NCBI GenBank assembly: GCA_034440575.1
Contig: JAOTOL010001501.1
Span: 767,001-831,000 of the forward strand
DNA from: Imbricaverruca yamaguchii
Lineage: Eukaryota; Arthropoda; Thecostraca; Neoverrucidae
Direction of reading: 5' to 3'
Length of the DNA: 64,000 nt
The translations under genes were made by a program, and so were the position numbers. Of this stretch, positions 21,746 to 33,088 are shown one piece after another; the first letter of the stretch is position 1, and each line of letters opens with the position of its first letter. A model generated the notes under the pieces. That model worked only from the letters and a program-made list of their open reading frames with translations, made no database searches and was not told the origin of the DNA.

Positions 21746-23189
21746 TCCGCATTTGCACCAGAAATGTCACACAGGAATCATAAAAATACACATCGCGCAT
21801 GCCACGTTATGTTTTGTGCTATGCTAGGTTAAGTCAGCTCGCATATTCTGAATGAAATACTTTTCAATCCACCCGTGTATAAAAAAAATAAACGGCTTCA
21901 ATGCTCTGCGAACTAGCCTATGTATCCATATGAGGCATTGAATATCGATAGACAGGTGATGTCATTGATGTTGGAAGGATGTATGCCACCCTACAGCACG
22001 TGGGGTACATTGACGTAGGTGTCCGACACGGAGACTTTGGCCTAAGGCACTAACTACCACTGGTGTTGGAAGGGTGGATGCCACTCTATAACACGCGGGA
22101 GTATTCTGACGCTGGTGTCTGATTCGGAGCTTTCGGCCTAAGGCACCACCACCGGAAATATGCCGTCGGAGGTGCCAGCGCCCTGATTTAACGCATCCCC
22201 GAAAAAAAGCGCCGGATAGTCTGCAAATTTCGAGCATCAAAGTGCGTGCTAGGTAATCATCCAAATGTACTGGAAGGCGAAGCTCCCTAGTTGATTGGCT
22301 TGCAGAGTGTTGAGCAAATTATGGGAGCATCGTCCCCGTCCACTACCCTGTTCAATGCTGCTGCGTCATCGACACGGTTGATGTGGAACTGGTTGGTATC
22401 AGATACGCCTAGTTAATTTATGCGAATACTATGGCAAGATTTAAAGAATATTGTTTAATACAACGAAGAATGGCTCTTAGATGCTCCGAGATTTTAGAAA
22501 CCACGTGTTCAGAAATATGCGAAAATATGGTTAAAAGTATAACCTTATCGTTACTTTTGATACCAACTCAACACCTCGTGGTATATTGAAGATCGTATAT
22601 TTTTACACGTAGTATTTAAAGAATACGTTGACTTGGAGATTTGTTCCAATTTTCCCCTCGTCATTAGCCCTTTAGTCACATACCTTAAGACGCGATTGAG
22701 TGGGGGTCAAACTGCGGACCCTGTAGATTTGCCGAACGAACTATAAAAAGCGCTACGTGGGGCGCTGCAAGCAAGTCGCTAGCAGTGTTGAATTGAAGGC
22801 CGGTCGCCTGAGAGTAACCTGGCCTCACAGTCCTCGAAGGCTTCTGAGCTGGACACGGTCAATGTCAAGCCATCGGTTCTGAAAAGTACCCATATTAAGG
22901 AACACTTTAAATATTGTCATTGAGTATTGGTTGCACCGATAATTTTCGCATCGTGTTGCATGTATGATAGAACAAACTAAAACACAAAGATCGACTTGGT
23001 GACTTGAGCTTATCGCATGAGGTAAAGTTCATGTATAAGGTCGGGACAAGGCCAAAGCATAAAAGTGACGTGTTTGCTGAATACTTTCCTACGCAATTGA
23101 TTTAGCTAGCAAGCCAGCGTATACATGATGGACCACAATTTAGTCAGTGTGCAAAGTTTTAAGTAAATATCAGATCCCGTAATGTAGTT
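21746..23189. other. Intergenic stretch with a 95-bp tandem duplication
   Basis: Two diverged copies of a 95-bp unit lie at 21969-22164 (starting tgttggaagg at 21969 and 22064, ending ggcctaaggcac). No coding exon is supported in the rest. Confidence 0.6.
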
Positions 23190-24395
23190 GTATCTGTGTC
23201 TGTATCTGTGTTTGCATTTGTGTTTCTATTTGTGTTTGTATTTGTGTTTCTATATGCGTTGTATTTGTGTCTGTATTTGTGCTTGTATTTGTGTTTATAT
23301 TTTGTTGGTATTTTTGTTCGTATTTGTGTTTGTATTTGTATTTGTGTTTGTATTTGTATTTGTGTTTGTATTTGTATTTGTGTATGTGTATTTGTGTATT
23401 TGTATTTGTGTATTTGTATTTGTGTATTTGTATTTGTGTATTTGTATTTGTGTATTTGTATTTGTGTATTTGTATTTGTGTATTTGTATTTGTGTATTTG
23501 TATTTGTGTATTTGTATTTGTGTATTTGTATTTGTGTATTTGTATTTGTGTATTTGTATTTGTGTATTTGTATTTGTGTATTTGTATTTGTGTATTTGTA
23601 TTTGTGTATTTGTATTTGTGTATTTGTATTTGTTGTATTTTTATTTTTATTTGTATTTGTGTATTTGTATTTGTGTATTTGTATTTGTATTTGTATTTGT
23701 GTATTTGTATTTGTGTATTTGTATTTGTGTATTTGTATTTGTGTATTTGTATTTGTGTATTTGTATTTGTGTATTTGTATTTGTGTATTTGTATTTGTGT
23801 ATTTGTATTTGTGTATTTGTATTTGTGTATTTGTATTTGTGTATTTGTATTTGTGTATTTGTATTTGTGTATTTGTATTTGTGTATTTGTATTTGTGTAT
23901 TTGTATTTGTGTATTTGTATTTGTGTATTTGTATTTGTGTATTTGTATTTGTGTATTTGTATTTGTGTATTTGTATTTGTGTATTTGTATTTGTGTATTT
24001 GTATTTGTGTATTTGTATTTGTGTATTTGTATTTGTGTATTTGTATTTGTGTATTTGTATTTGTGTATTTGTATTTGTGTATTTGTATTTGTGTATTTGT
24101 ATTTGTGTATTTGTATTTGTGTATTTGTATTTGTTTTGTATTTGTATTTTTGTGTATTTGTATTTGTGTATTTGTATTTGTGTATTTGTATTTGTGTATT
24201 TGTATTTGTGTATTTGTATTTGTGTATTTGTATTTGTGTATTTGTATTTGTGTATTTGTATTTGTGTATTTGTATTTGTGTATTTGTATTTGTGTATTTG
24301 TATTTGTGTATTTGTATTTGTGTTTGTATTTGTATTTGTGTTTCTATTTGTATTTGCATTTGTGTTTGTGCTTGTGTTTGTATCTCTATTTGTGA
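23190..24395 (+). repeat. 14-bp minisatellite (gtgtatttgtattt), about 1.1 kb
   Basis: About 70-80 near-identical copies of a 14-bp unit from about 23384 to 24330, flanked by more variable tttgtg-rich sequence. A 14-bp unit without stop trimers leaves all three + frames and one - frame open for about 370-410 codons. The predicted peptides (V/Y/L/C/I-only) are artefacts. Homogeneity suggests a young array. Confidence 0.97.
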
Positions 24396-24702
24396 ATTTA
24401 ACAAACCGATCCCATCAAATGGATGAATATTTGGTTGGAGTCAGATACAGTCAGATACAGATAACACGACGCAAACACGAGCAAACATGGAAGTAGTAAA
24501 ATAACAGTATGCAGATAAAACACAAGTCACGTTTAATCAACTTAAAAGACGTTGTCGTTAAGCATCGCGACGAACACACCTCGTGACCGAGAAGCGGATG
24601 TGGCCGACAGTAATAGGCCCTAGGACGAAGCTGCCTAGAAAACAAAGCTCTGCGTGTCCTTCTGCTAGTTGGGCGCTACATGATCAATGTAGTCGACACG
24701 GC

Positions 24703-25370
24703 CTAAAGCCCTAATAAATAGCAAATAATAAGTGTGCTGCTGAGCCGGAAAGGCAGTGGCTCCAGCGCCCCAGCCACCGCCTCACGGGTGGAGCGCCGGC
24801 AGACTTCCGACCACCGCCTGAACAGACACTGGATCGCCTCAGGGGCCAGCTGATCATTCAGGGTTCTAAGCACGGCTATGCTATCACTGTGGATGACTAG
24901 GTTACGGACACTACGCCAGCCCAGCGCTGCTGCTGTCGGCAAGACGTGATCACGAAGGCGATCCCCAGAGAAGATCCTAGGTCTGAAATGAATAGCCTTC
25001 TGCACTCTTCCGAGGTGACAGTGGGGAGTGGGAGCCCCACCCAAGACGGTGAGGGAATATGGGATGTTTGAGAGTGCGTGAGACTGAACCAGCAGTTTGC
25101 ATGTTTCGGGTGTGAGATAATGACGGATTTTATGCAGACAGACTTGCACTTTTTGGCAACGTGAGATATGTGCTCCTGCCAGGATAAGGTACGGTCGCAT
25201 CTTCACGAATGGGTCGACCCCCCAGTATCTTCACGAATGCCGAAGGGGTTAGGATGTGACTGCCAATGTTGAGTTGGTAGGATGTGGCTTTCTTGAGGGC
25301 TTGGGCCATGCCGACAAGGATTAGGGTAGTCTTAGTGTGGTTAACCTTCAAGGAGTTGGATGTGAAGTAA
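24703..25370 (-). pseudogene. LINE 3' fragment: C-terminal part of reverse transcriptase and linker
   Basis: Minus-strand frames encode the end of a LINE RT. One has KVNHTKTTLILVG (the thumb-proximal K-T block after motif C), then LTPSAFVKILGG. After a frame break comes a block with HISRCQKVQVCLHKIRHYLT and ETCKLLVQSHALS, the usual helix region after RT. An R-x-RDHVLP...LGW block follows, as in Jockey-like ORF2 C-termini. The catalytic part is missing upstream. It may belong to the same clade as the copies at 1-2600 and 30.4-31.4 kb. Confidence 0.7.
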
Positions 25371-26832
25371 AACTAAATAGCAAGGATGATGTTCTCCTGG
25401 TGGTATTTCAGAACAGGTAAGCCATCTCAGGACGTGTAGATTTTAGCAGCTGAGTGCCATGGTAGCTGATTGCTGACCATCAAACAATCATTGGTGCGCA
25501 CCCCTCCACGGCCGGCGGTGTCCTCGCACGTCGTCGTCATGGACATGCGGACATGGACATGCGGACATGGACATGCGGACATGGACATGCGGACATGGAC
25601 ATGCGGACATGGACATGTGGTAGTTGTGAGTTAGTACTGCTTATTGACGTTGATATTGTCATCAAATAATAGTTGTGAGATACAAGCCAAAGTTGTGTAC
25701 TATGATGCTTTTTTATGGCTGGCTGCAGGTCGGCACGGTTTTAATCTTGACAAGATCACCCATGATTACTGAACTGAGGTAGTCTCCAATGATCTTGACT
25801 GACTTGAAATGCATAGGTTTCTGCAGTTGCTTTTGTCTACTCCAAATTCGAACTAAGTGTCCCATTTTAATTCGGCGTGATTGTTGACAAGGTAGCTGAC
25901 TTCAAATTAACTGTCACCATGGAAGACATTTCTTTTCTTTTTTAGCTAATAACGAAGCGTACTTGATGTCTTCTTGCAGGTAATCCTCAAATTTTAACAT
26001 AGAAATCCATGAGTTAATTTTTACGACGCCGCAGATCTATGTTGAGCAGAACAGCCCACATGAGCATAGTTAGCAGGTCAATGTTCAGCATATGTAGGGC
26101 AAGCGTTCCAAATTTGTATATATTCAAAGCATTGACATACAAATTAACATTCTTAACATACAAATTAAATTAACATAAATTAACATGCAAATTAACACAG
26201 TTCGTGTCGGAAGTCAAAAACAAGCCAGCTGCAAAAATGTCGAGAGCTTGACCTTGAAGATTTTAACCTAGATACTTCAGATCAACACACAAGGGAATCC
26301 CTGCCATATTAATTTTGTCGATACAGCTCAATTCGTGTCAGAGGTCACAGGATGCCGTACTTACCCCCACCTCTACCCGAGGGGGTTGCGATCGACTATC
26401 CACCCGATTGGGCGTGAAAGCTAGACTTTCTCGCGCATATTTTACCATGCAATGATCCTTCATTTCAGGCAAAATGTAGAAAATATTCTTCCAAAACATG
26501 CACATGGGCTTTTCTCCCTATTGTTTCTTCTTGTTCGGCACATAAACGCAATGCACCGTGCAAGTGCATTCGCATTTTCCAGTGCAAACAGCAGCTCAAA
26601 GTCAGGAGGTAGCCACTGTGCTTCGGAACGCGCAGAGGAATCAAGTGGTCAAGGAACAAAGTCCTGTCACGGTTCGGCACGTTTGCGAACACAATAAGCG
26701 CCTGCCCCAATGGCCGCGTCTGGATCCAGGCCGTAAGTGAAACGTGTCGGCTGGAGACCCGACCGTCCTGGATGCAGAAGCACGGCGAAGTCGCCGCCAC
26801 TGGCGCCATTGTAGCTCTGCCGCCGGCCACCC
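25371..26832. other. Intergenic stretch, no gene; one short minisatellite
   Basis: At 25539-25620 there are about six copies of a 14-bp unit (atggacatgcggac). The rest has no supported exon or RNA. Confidence 0.5.
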
Positions 26833-27022
26833 CGTGGCACGCGCCGTGGCACGCACCGTGGCACGCGCCGTGGCACGCGCCGTGGCACGCACCGTGGCAC
26901 GCACCGTGGCACGCACCGTGGCACGCACCGTGGCACGCGCCGTGGCACGCACCGTGGCACGCACCGTGGCACGCACCGTGGCACGCACCGTGGCACGCAC
27001 CATGGCACGCACCGTGGCACGC
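26833..27022 (+). repeat. 12-bp minisatellite (cgtggcacgcac)
   Basis: About 16 copies of a 12-bp unit alternating cgtggcacgcac and cgtggcacgcgc. It is open in all frames, giving spurious WHAP- and RATV-type peptides. Confidence 0.97.
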
Positions 27023-28639
27023 GACACGTGGCCGCTGCTGGCCCGGGCGACTCTGGTCCGTTCCGGCCTGGAGCTGTTTTTTTAGCCCAATTGCCACTCC
27101 TGTACTTCTACATCTTTTCATAACCACACCAGCTTGTTCCAGAGACTTCTGCGGTGAGTTATTGCTCCGAACTCGTGGCATTAGATGGCTACAATTCTGG
27201 GAAGCCAGGAATTGATGGAGGGTAGGTCGTATGACAGCAACCGGGCTATGTGGCGAAATATAGCAATATGGGGCGGAATTAAGCAATGATTGGAAAAGGC
27301 CGTACCATGATCAGATCTATCAGCATTTCGCGTTACCAGAATCTGGCGAATAGAGAATTTAGTGGAGCGAGAGCCTACCCGGCAAGAATTAACTCGTGAG
27401 ATAATTTAACCAGTTGCAAATTTAGCATTGCGAGAATTGCTCGTCAGAAAATAAAGAGAGTCGCGCGAGACTATGGAAAAAATTAGTGGTTTATACGAGA
27501 CTGCTGGTGAATAATCATGTCATACGATAATTTGATTAAGCGTTAATTTAGTCGTACGATCATCCGTCTGACGATAATTAGGTTGCACGATAATTTGGTG
27601 GCAAAGGAGCCAAAGTCAAAGACGATTTTGTAGCCAAAGTCCCTGGAGGACTTTTGCCGAACGAGAATTTAACCTTGTCATGTATCTAAAATCATGTGAT
27701 ACGATGGTGTTCCGCTGCTAGATCCATGTGAGGAGATGTTACCTGACGACATTTTGCCATAGGGGATGTTGCCCGACGATATTTTGTTATATGAGATGTT
27801 GCCTGGCAACATTTTGTCAAGGGAGCTTGTATTGCGGAATCCTCGCTACCTGTGCTAGATGGTGAGTGCAGGTTGCAATTGGAATGTATGAAAATCTGCC
27901 CTGACGCGGGAATGCTGCTCCAGGCTCTTTCTTAGTACATCAGGACAAATTTATTTACGAACGTTAATAAATCTCAATATGAAAAGAAGCAAACCAGCTT
28001 TTGGTATACTAATTTGAACTTGAAAATCTTCATTACAACGTGAAACGTCCTTGAAACCTGCCAACAAACAGAAATACTGCCTCGATCTCATTAATATCTT
28101 TGAATTAAACATTGCGAACCCTTCACATAGCATGCAAATCGTGTAAACAGCTAAGTAAGTGCATCTGACTCTCTGTGACGGAATTATAAATCCAAACGCT
28201 GTGAAAAAAATTACATTACTGTTTCAAACGCGTAAAAGCCAGATCGAACAGGACCTAGTCACTGAGATGTATTTTTGCACCAGATACACAGGAGTCAACT
28301 CTCTCGGGCTTTCGCCATCGCTCCCATTTATACAGTCCCATTGTTGCAAACCACTTCATCAACATTGTATTCAAGGAAAAATTGCATGACTTAGCAAACC
28401 ACAGAAACAGAAAAGCAAGCACTGAAAGTATTGTAGCATTCAAGCAGCTGCTGCGGACGTTATTTAATTTGGTGGTAGCTTTGACGTGCAAAGTACAAAT
28501 GTCTTTCCGGTTTGTGCATTTGTTGCGCTATGTAGTTCCTAACATTAGCCATTCTAAGCATAACACTCGTATAAGTGATGCCTGCAGCCACATCAACAAC
28601 AATTGAAAAAGATGCATTGATCCGAAGGTGGCCTAATTT
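27023..28639. other. Intergenic stretch with degenerate short tandem repeats
   Basis: A loose acgataattt-rich repeat (about 16-20 bp) covers 27480-27600. Three copies of a 36-bp unit (gagatgttgcctgacgacattttg-like) lie at about 27730-27830. No gene seen. Confidence 0.55.
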
Positions 28640-29060
28640 GCCGGTGTTACCGTACCTGGTGTCCAATTGATTGCCGTCGCAACTCCGATGTTCATCGGAC
28701 AGAGCGCGAGCACTGTGGGCTGTGACGACCCAGTTTTGCCGGATCACAGCGGCTGCACATTTTAGCCGGCGTCCAACGGCCCTCTCCCCGCCGGGCCGTC
28801 GCTCGCCGACGCCGACTCTCGGCCACAGCCACCGCGTGACGGCAGCGGGACCCATTACGTCACCGACACGGGTACTCCGAGTGTGACCCCTTCACCGCTG
28901 CCGGCCGCCTCGCCGGGTCACGGTTGTGGCCCAAAAGGTCGCCCTCCCGGCTGTGCCAACGCCCGGCCAGCAGACCCAACAAGTGGGCGGCAGCGCAAGT
29001 CGACGCCGGCTTCGACCGGAACGGCTGTCGGTCGTGGTGAGGTGTGCTTCAGAAGTCGTC
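28640..29060. promoter_or_regulatory. CpG-rich patch
   Basis: About 400 bp of GC-rich sequence with dense CpG, comparable to the islands at 18.8, 56.6 and 62.4 kb. It could be a CpG-island promoter or a repeat fragment; no associated exon was recognised. Confidence 0.35.
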
Positions 29061-29189
29061 TGAGCTGCATCCAAGCGAAATTGCTGGGTCGTCTAGCTGG
29101 GGCACTGGCACTTTGCGCTGTTGGCGCAGATTTGCTTCGATTGCTCCCAGTAGCGATTGGAAGTAGGAGGGTGTCCACCAACCGTATTT

Positions 29190-29412
29190 ACCCGTCTTTC
29201 TCCACCTCATACTCATGCATCCCAGTCACCTTTCTCTCCACTCTCGTTTCTCCTCCTTACACCCATGTATCCCAGTCATCTTTCCCCCTTCGCTCGTTTA
29301 TCCGCCTGTCACCCACGTATTCCAGTCACCTTTCACGCCACGTTCGTTTCTCCACCTAACACTCATGTATCTCAGTCATCTTTCCATCTACGTTCGTTTC
29401 TTCGCCTCCTTC
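29190..29412 (+). repeat. ~50-bp tandem repeat, 4 copies
   Basis: Units run from tttctccacct through actcatgtatcccagtca to cgttcg, about 50 bp each with scattered changes. Confidence 0.85.
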
Positions 29413-29733
29413 ATCTCATAGTCTGGAAACGGCTATAGCCTACCAAAAAAAAAACCTTAACCAAAGCAGTAAGTCAAAGCTTCATGTCCACCAATAATGG
29501 GAGCATTCTTCGTGTGGTGAACGTATGCAGTCGGGTTTCTTCTCTTATTTTGATTTGCAGGTTCCCAACGACCATGTTCAACCCGAGGCCAAATTTCAGT
29601 GTTTCTAAATATCAACTCCGAACAACTGTACACTTACATGGTCAAACTCCCCGATTGCATTGCAGTGCATTGTATTATACTGCATTATCATGTTAGACAC
29701 ATCCGCAAGAAAGGTATTTGTGTTCTCACTCCG

Positions 29734-29892
<159 letters not shown>

Positions 29893-29920
29893 ATATATAT
29901 ATGTGTGTATGTATATATAA

Positions 29921-30409
29921 ACATACTTCCAGTTGGTACCAAGAATCAGCCGATGAAGCTTCCGAGAGGAAAAGGAACGTTTGTTTGGATTTAATTTCTG
30001 TCTTACAATGATTATAGAAATTGTTCATGTACTAGGGTTGCCGTCCCTCAACTTGCTTGGCAAACAACTGGATCTTTTTCGGGCTATGCCTTTAGCCGAT
30101 AATGTGGTCTTGGCTGGCCCGTGTGGCTGAGTAGATGGTGGGGTCGCGTTTGGGGGGGGGTCGTGGTGTCTGAGTCAGTTGTGCTGTGTTCTCGGTCCGC
30201 CTGCTCCTCCGGTTCTGTGTCTTGATCTGTGTGTGGGTGAGGTGTAGATGATCTGTCCAATGTGTGTGTGGTTTGTGGGGATGCTGCGGATGGTGGTTGG
30301 TATTATGGGGGCGGTGGTGGGTGGTAGGTTGGAGTGGATAGGTTTGAGTGTGCTTGACGGTGGTTTGAAGGTCCTGGTGTTGGTGGTCTCGTTTTGCGGT
30401 GTTAGTGTT
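29921..30409. other. G/T-rich stretch, no gene
   Basis: Strong G/T strand bias continues from the LINE fragment at 30.4 kb and may be further degraded element sequence (its ORF1 C-terminal coding strand would be C/A-rich on the minus strand). No motif found. Confidence 0.4.
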
Positions 30410-31400
30410 AGGTGGTGTTCGCGTGTGCTGGGGTTGCGGTTATTCTGTGTTGTGTTTCTGCTGGGAGCGTGTTGTCAGAGACGGGTAGTGTACGTTTGTG
30501 AGTGGTGGTGGTTGCTGTTTCTGTAAGCCCGGCTCTGTGCGACAAGCCGGCCACGCCGCCGGCGGGTCCAGGACCGACGCCCTGGCCCGGTATGGGTCCA
30601 TGCCCCCGAGGTGGATCCGCGGAGCACCTCCCGCTCCGCCATCCACCGAGGGCAGGACTCATCCGAAGCCGCGTGGTCCCCCCCCCACAGGCGGCGCAGC
30701 ACAGCTCGCCGCTGGTGCAGGTGTCAGTGGTGTGTGCTCATGCGCATGAACCGCAAGTGTAGTGAGGTACCCGGCACCCCCTCCCCCCGTTGTGTGTCCA
30801 TAACGGTGACATTTCTTACAACGTCGCGGGAGGGGTGCGCGTGGTGTGACCGAGTATCTGAGGTAGCCTGCTTTAATGTGGGTTGGTGGTATGCGTGTGT
30901 TGAAAGTCAGTATGAGTAAGTGGGTTGTGGTGTATCCTGGCCTCGGGGCCGGCCGGTACACGGCGGAGACGCCCTGGTCCCCAAGCTTGCGGACCAGTGT
31001 TTCCGCCGGTATACCGACCAGCTCCCGGGCCATGATCGTCCCTTGGCTGGTGTTCAGGTTGGTTGCCGGTGTGATAGTGATTGGAATGCCATTTATGTGT
31101 TTCATTTTGGTGAGTAAGTATGCGTCGGTTGTGTTGTTCGCTTGTATTGGGAGCACCCCGGATCTTACAGCTTTTGCGTGTAGGTGCACCCCTATGTAGT
31201 GGGAGATTTCTCCGTCTACCAGCCAGGGGTCCAGGGTGCCCATTGGCTCCCCGTCCCCCCGGCGGCAGATAAAGAAATATCCCGTGAGTGGTGGCTCGGT
31301 GGTGTTCATGTTAGTGTTTATGATGGTCGAGTTCTGTTGTTTTGTGATTTTGGGTACAGAGTGTAGATGGCAAGTGAGTGACACACAATACACTATACAA
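30410..31400 (-). pseudogene. LINE ORF1 (gag-like) fragment, frameshifted at a G/C run
   Basis: The minus-strand frame 31393-30659 encodes a gag-type domain with GIPAETLVRKLGDQGVSAV and a first zinc knuckle start (CKKCHRYGH) whose last cysteine is lost. A homopolymer of nine C (about 30678-30686, plus strand) disrupts the frame. The expected second knuckle and HAASDESCPRW-MAEREV block continue in another frame (30702-30475). The same HAASD and EREV blocks are in the gag at 1671-2567, so the two belong to one clade but not to one element. No EN or RT follows, so this is a 5' fragment. Confidence 0.75.
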
Positions 31401-33048
31401 ATGTGGCGGAGGGTAAAGAAGGGCGTGAATAGAGCCCGACAGGTGTAACAGAGGGGGCAGATAAAGTTGAAGAATACACAAAGAAATCAGAAACTGTGCT
31501 TGAAGAGAGCGCGGATAGAGAGATCAGATAAAGATCGTGCATAGGGCACTAGAGGGAAAGTCGGGTGGGGGTTTGGGGGAGCCTGGGGTGGGAGGGAGTA
31601 GCAGCACCGCCGGACTGACCTCGTTAAGTAGATACAATACTCCCTTCAGCGACACGGCTTTTATGACGTGAATGCATGTGATCTCAGAAGAGCATGCGTA
31701 ATATATCAAGTACACCCTCTAAGACGGCCCCGAGCATTCCCTTTAATATGTATAGTGGAATCATGCTCATGACCGTCAATCATAGCAATCACTAACCAAA
31801 ATTATCAGCAGTAGTGTGAACTCAAAAAAAAATATTGGCGAGCCTTCCCTATTGCCGGAGCAAAGTGTCCGGATCCTTTGCTGGAATCTCCATTCATGAT
31901 TACGTCAGTTGTGTTCGGCCCTGCCACAGACACCCTAAAGTCAATGCGTACAACAGACACTAATTAGAACATTCCTCCCTCGACGGCCGGGCGTTTTCTC
32001 GTGGCAAGCAAGTGCTCCGACATTGACTTTAGTACACGAAGCCCGTCCGTTCATTCTTGTGTATCCTAGCTCACGCATTCACCAGTACTGCTTTCCCGCG
32101 CGTGACTACTGGGGCTCGGCCAATGCCGCTTCCTTGCACCAACGCACATTGCAGTTCTCCAATGCTGCCGGCCATCGGCGAAAGCCACCCGGCGACCAGC
32201 ATCTCTCTGACGACATGCATCTCGTGCGCGCGCATTATGTGCAGCTACTGGAGACGTGCTCGTCGGATGAGGAGCGTCCAGTGCAGCTGGCCGGCCAGCG
32301 GCGTCCCGGGAGGCTGCGTCCAGGCGTGCTGACGTCACCAGCATCCGGGCGGAGGCTGCGTCGGCTGCATTGAGTCACGTCATCCTGCCGCGCGCGGTTA
32401 TGAACGGCTAGTGGATGCCCGCCGATGGGATAAAGAGATGGATGCTGGTTATATGTGTGGGCGGGTGTGTGTGAGACAGCTTGACAACATGCCTAGCTGT
32501 GCGCGTGGCACATTGATACAACCCCTCACTCATCTCGTTGCTCACAGATACGGGTGGCGGCGATGCATGCCGTCGGTTAGGTGTGGGAAACGCGTGTATG
32601 CATATGATGAGATTTCCCTGTATTGAGGAACTCTATCTACGCAGTACAATCATGTTAAAAATATACGCGACATGGGAGCGGGAACGAATCTTTCATCAAT
32701 CACCCTTCAAAAGTCATCCATATGATACTGCTGTTGATGCCCGCGCGTAGGTGACCAAGTTTTTCTGAGTTGGATCAGATTTTCGATTGCTCTTGCCGGC
32801 TATGTACACGTTACATGTCACACGCCCATTGCGCTGTTCATAACAAAGCTCCTCCGACACTACAGCTACGCGACATTATTGCTAAGGACATTAATTACCA
32901 CCATCTACATTACGTCCACCCTACGCTGCACGACATTACGCTTCGGACTTTGCTGCCACCGAAATTACTACCGTGCGGATGATACATCGTACCCTCCACA
33001 GGTTGTAAAACATACTGCTATATATATTTGTTTTTGACTGCTCCCGGT
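31401..33048. other. Intergenic stretch, no gene; moderately GC-rich patch at 32.0-32.4 kb
   Basis: Sequence at 32020-32400 is CpG-rich and open in two + frames, but I see no splice-supported exon or known motif. The rest holds nothing recognisable. Confidence 0.4.
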
Positions 33049-33050
33049 AT

Positions 33051-33086
<36 letters not shown>
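33049..33086. repeat. (TTTA)n microsatellite
   Basis: Nine or so tttatttattta tetranucleotides. Confidence 0.97.

Positions 33087-33088
<2 letters not shown>

Noticed and set aside
21158..21783. Frames with GARPVFR- or PTRVQGS-type repeats
   Set aside because: Translation of the 21-bp array; a length multiple of three keeps all frames open.
23188..24496. Three overlapping + frames and one - frame of about 370-410 codons
   Set aside because: They are produced by the 14-bp minisatellite, which contains no stop codon in these frames; the peptides are pure repeats of few residue types.
26465..27286. 273-codon minus frame with ACHG repeats and + strand WHAP repeats
   Set aside because: Driven by a 12-bp minisatellite; the flanking parts show no domain or splice support.
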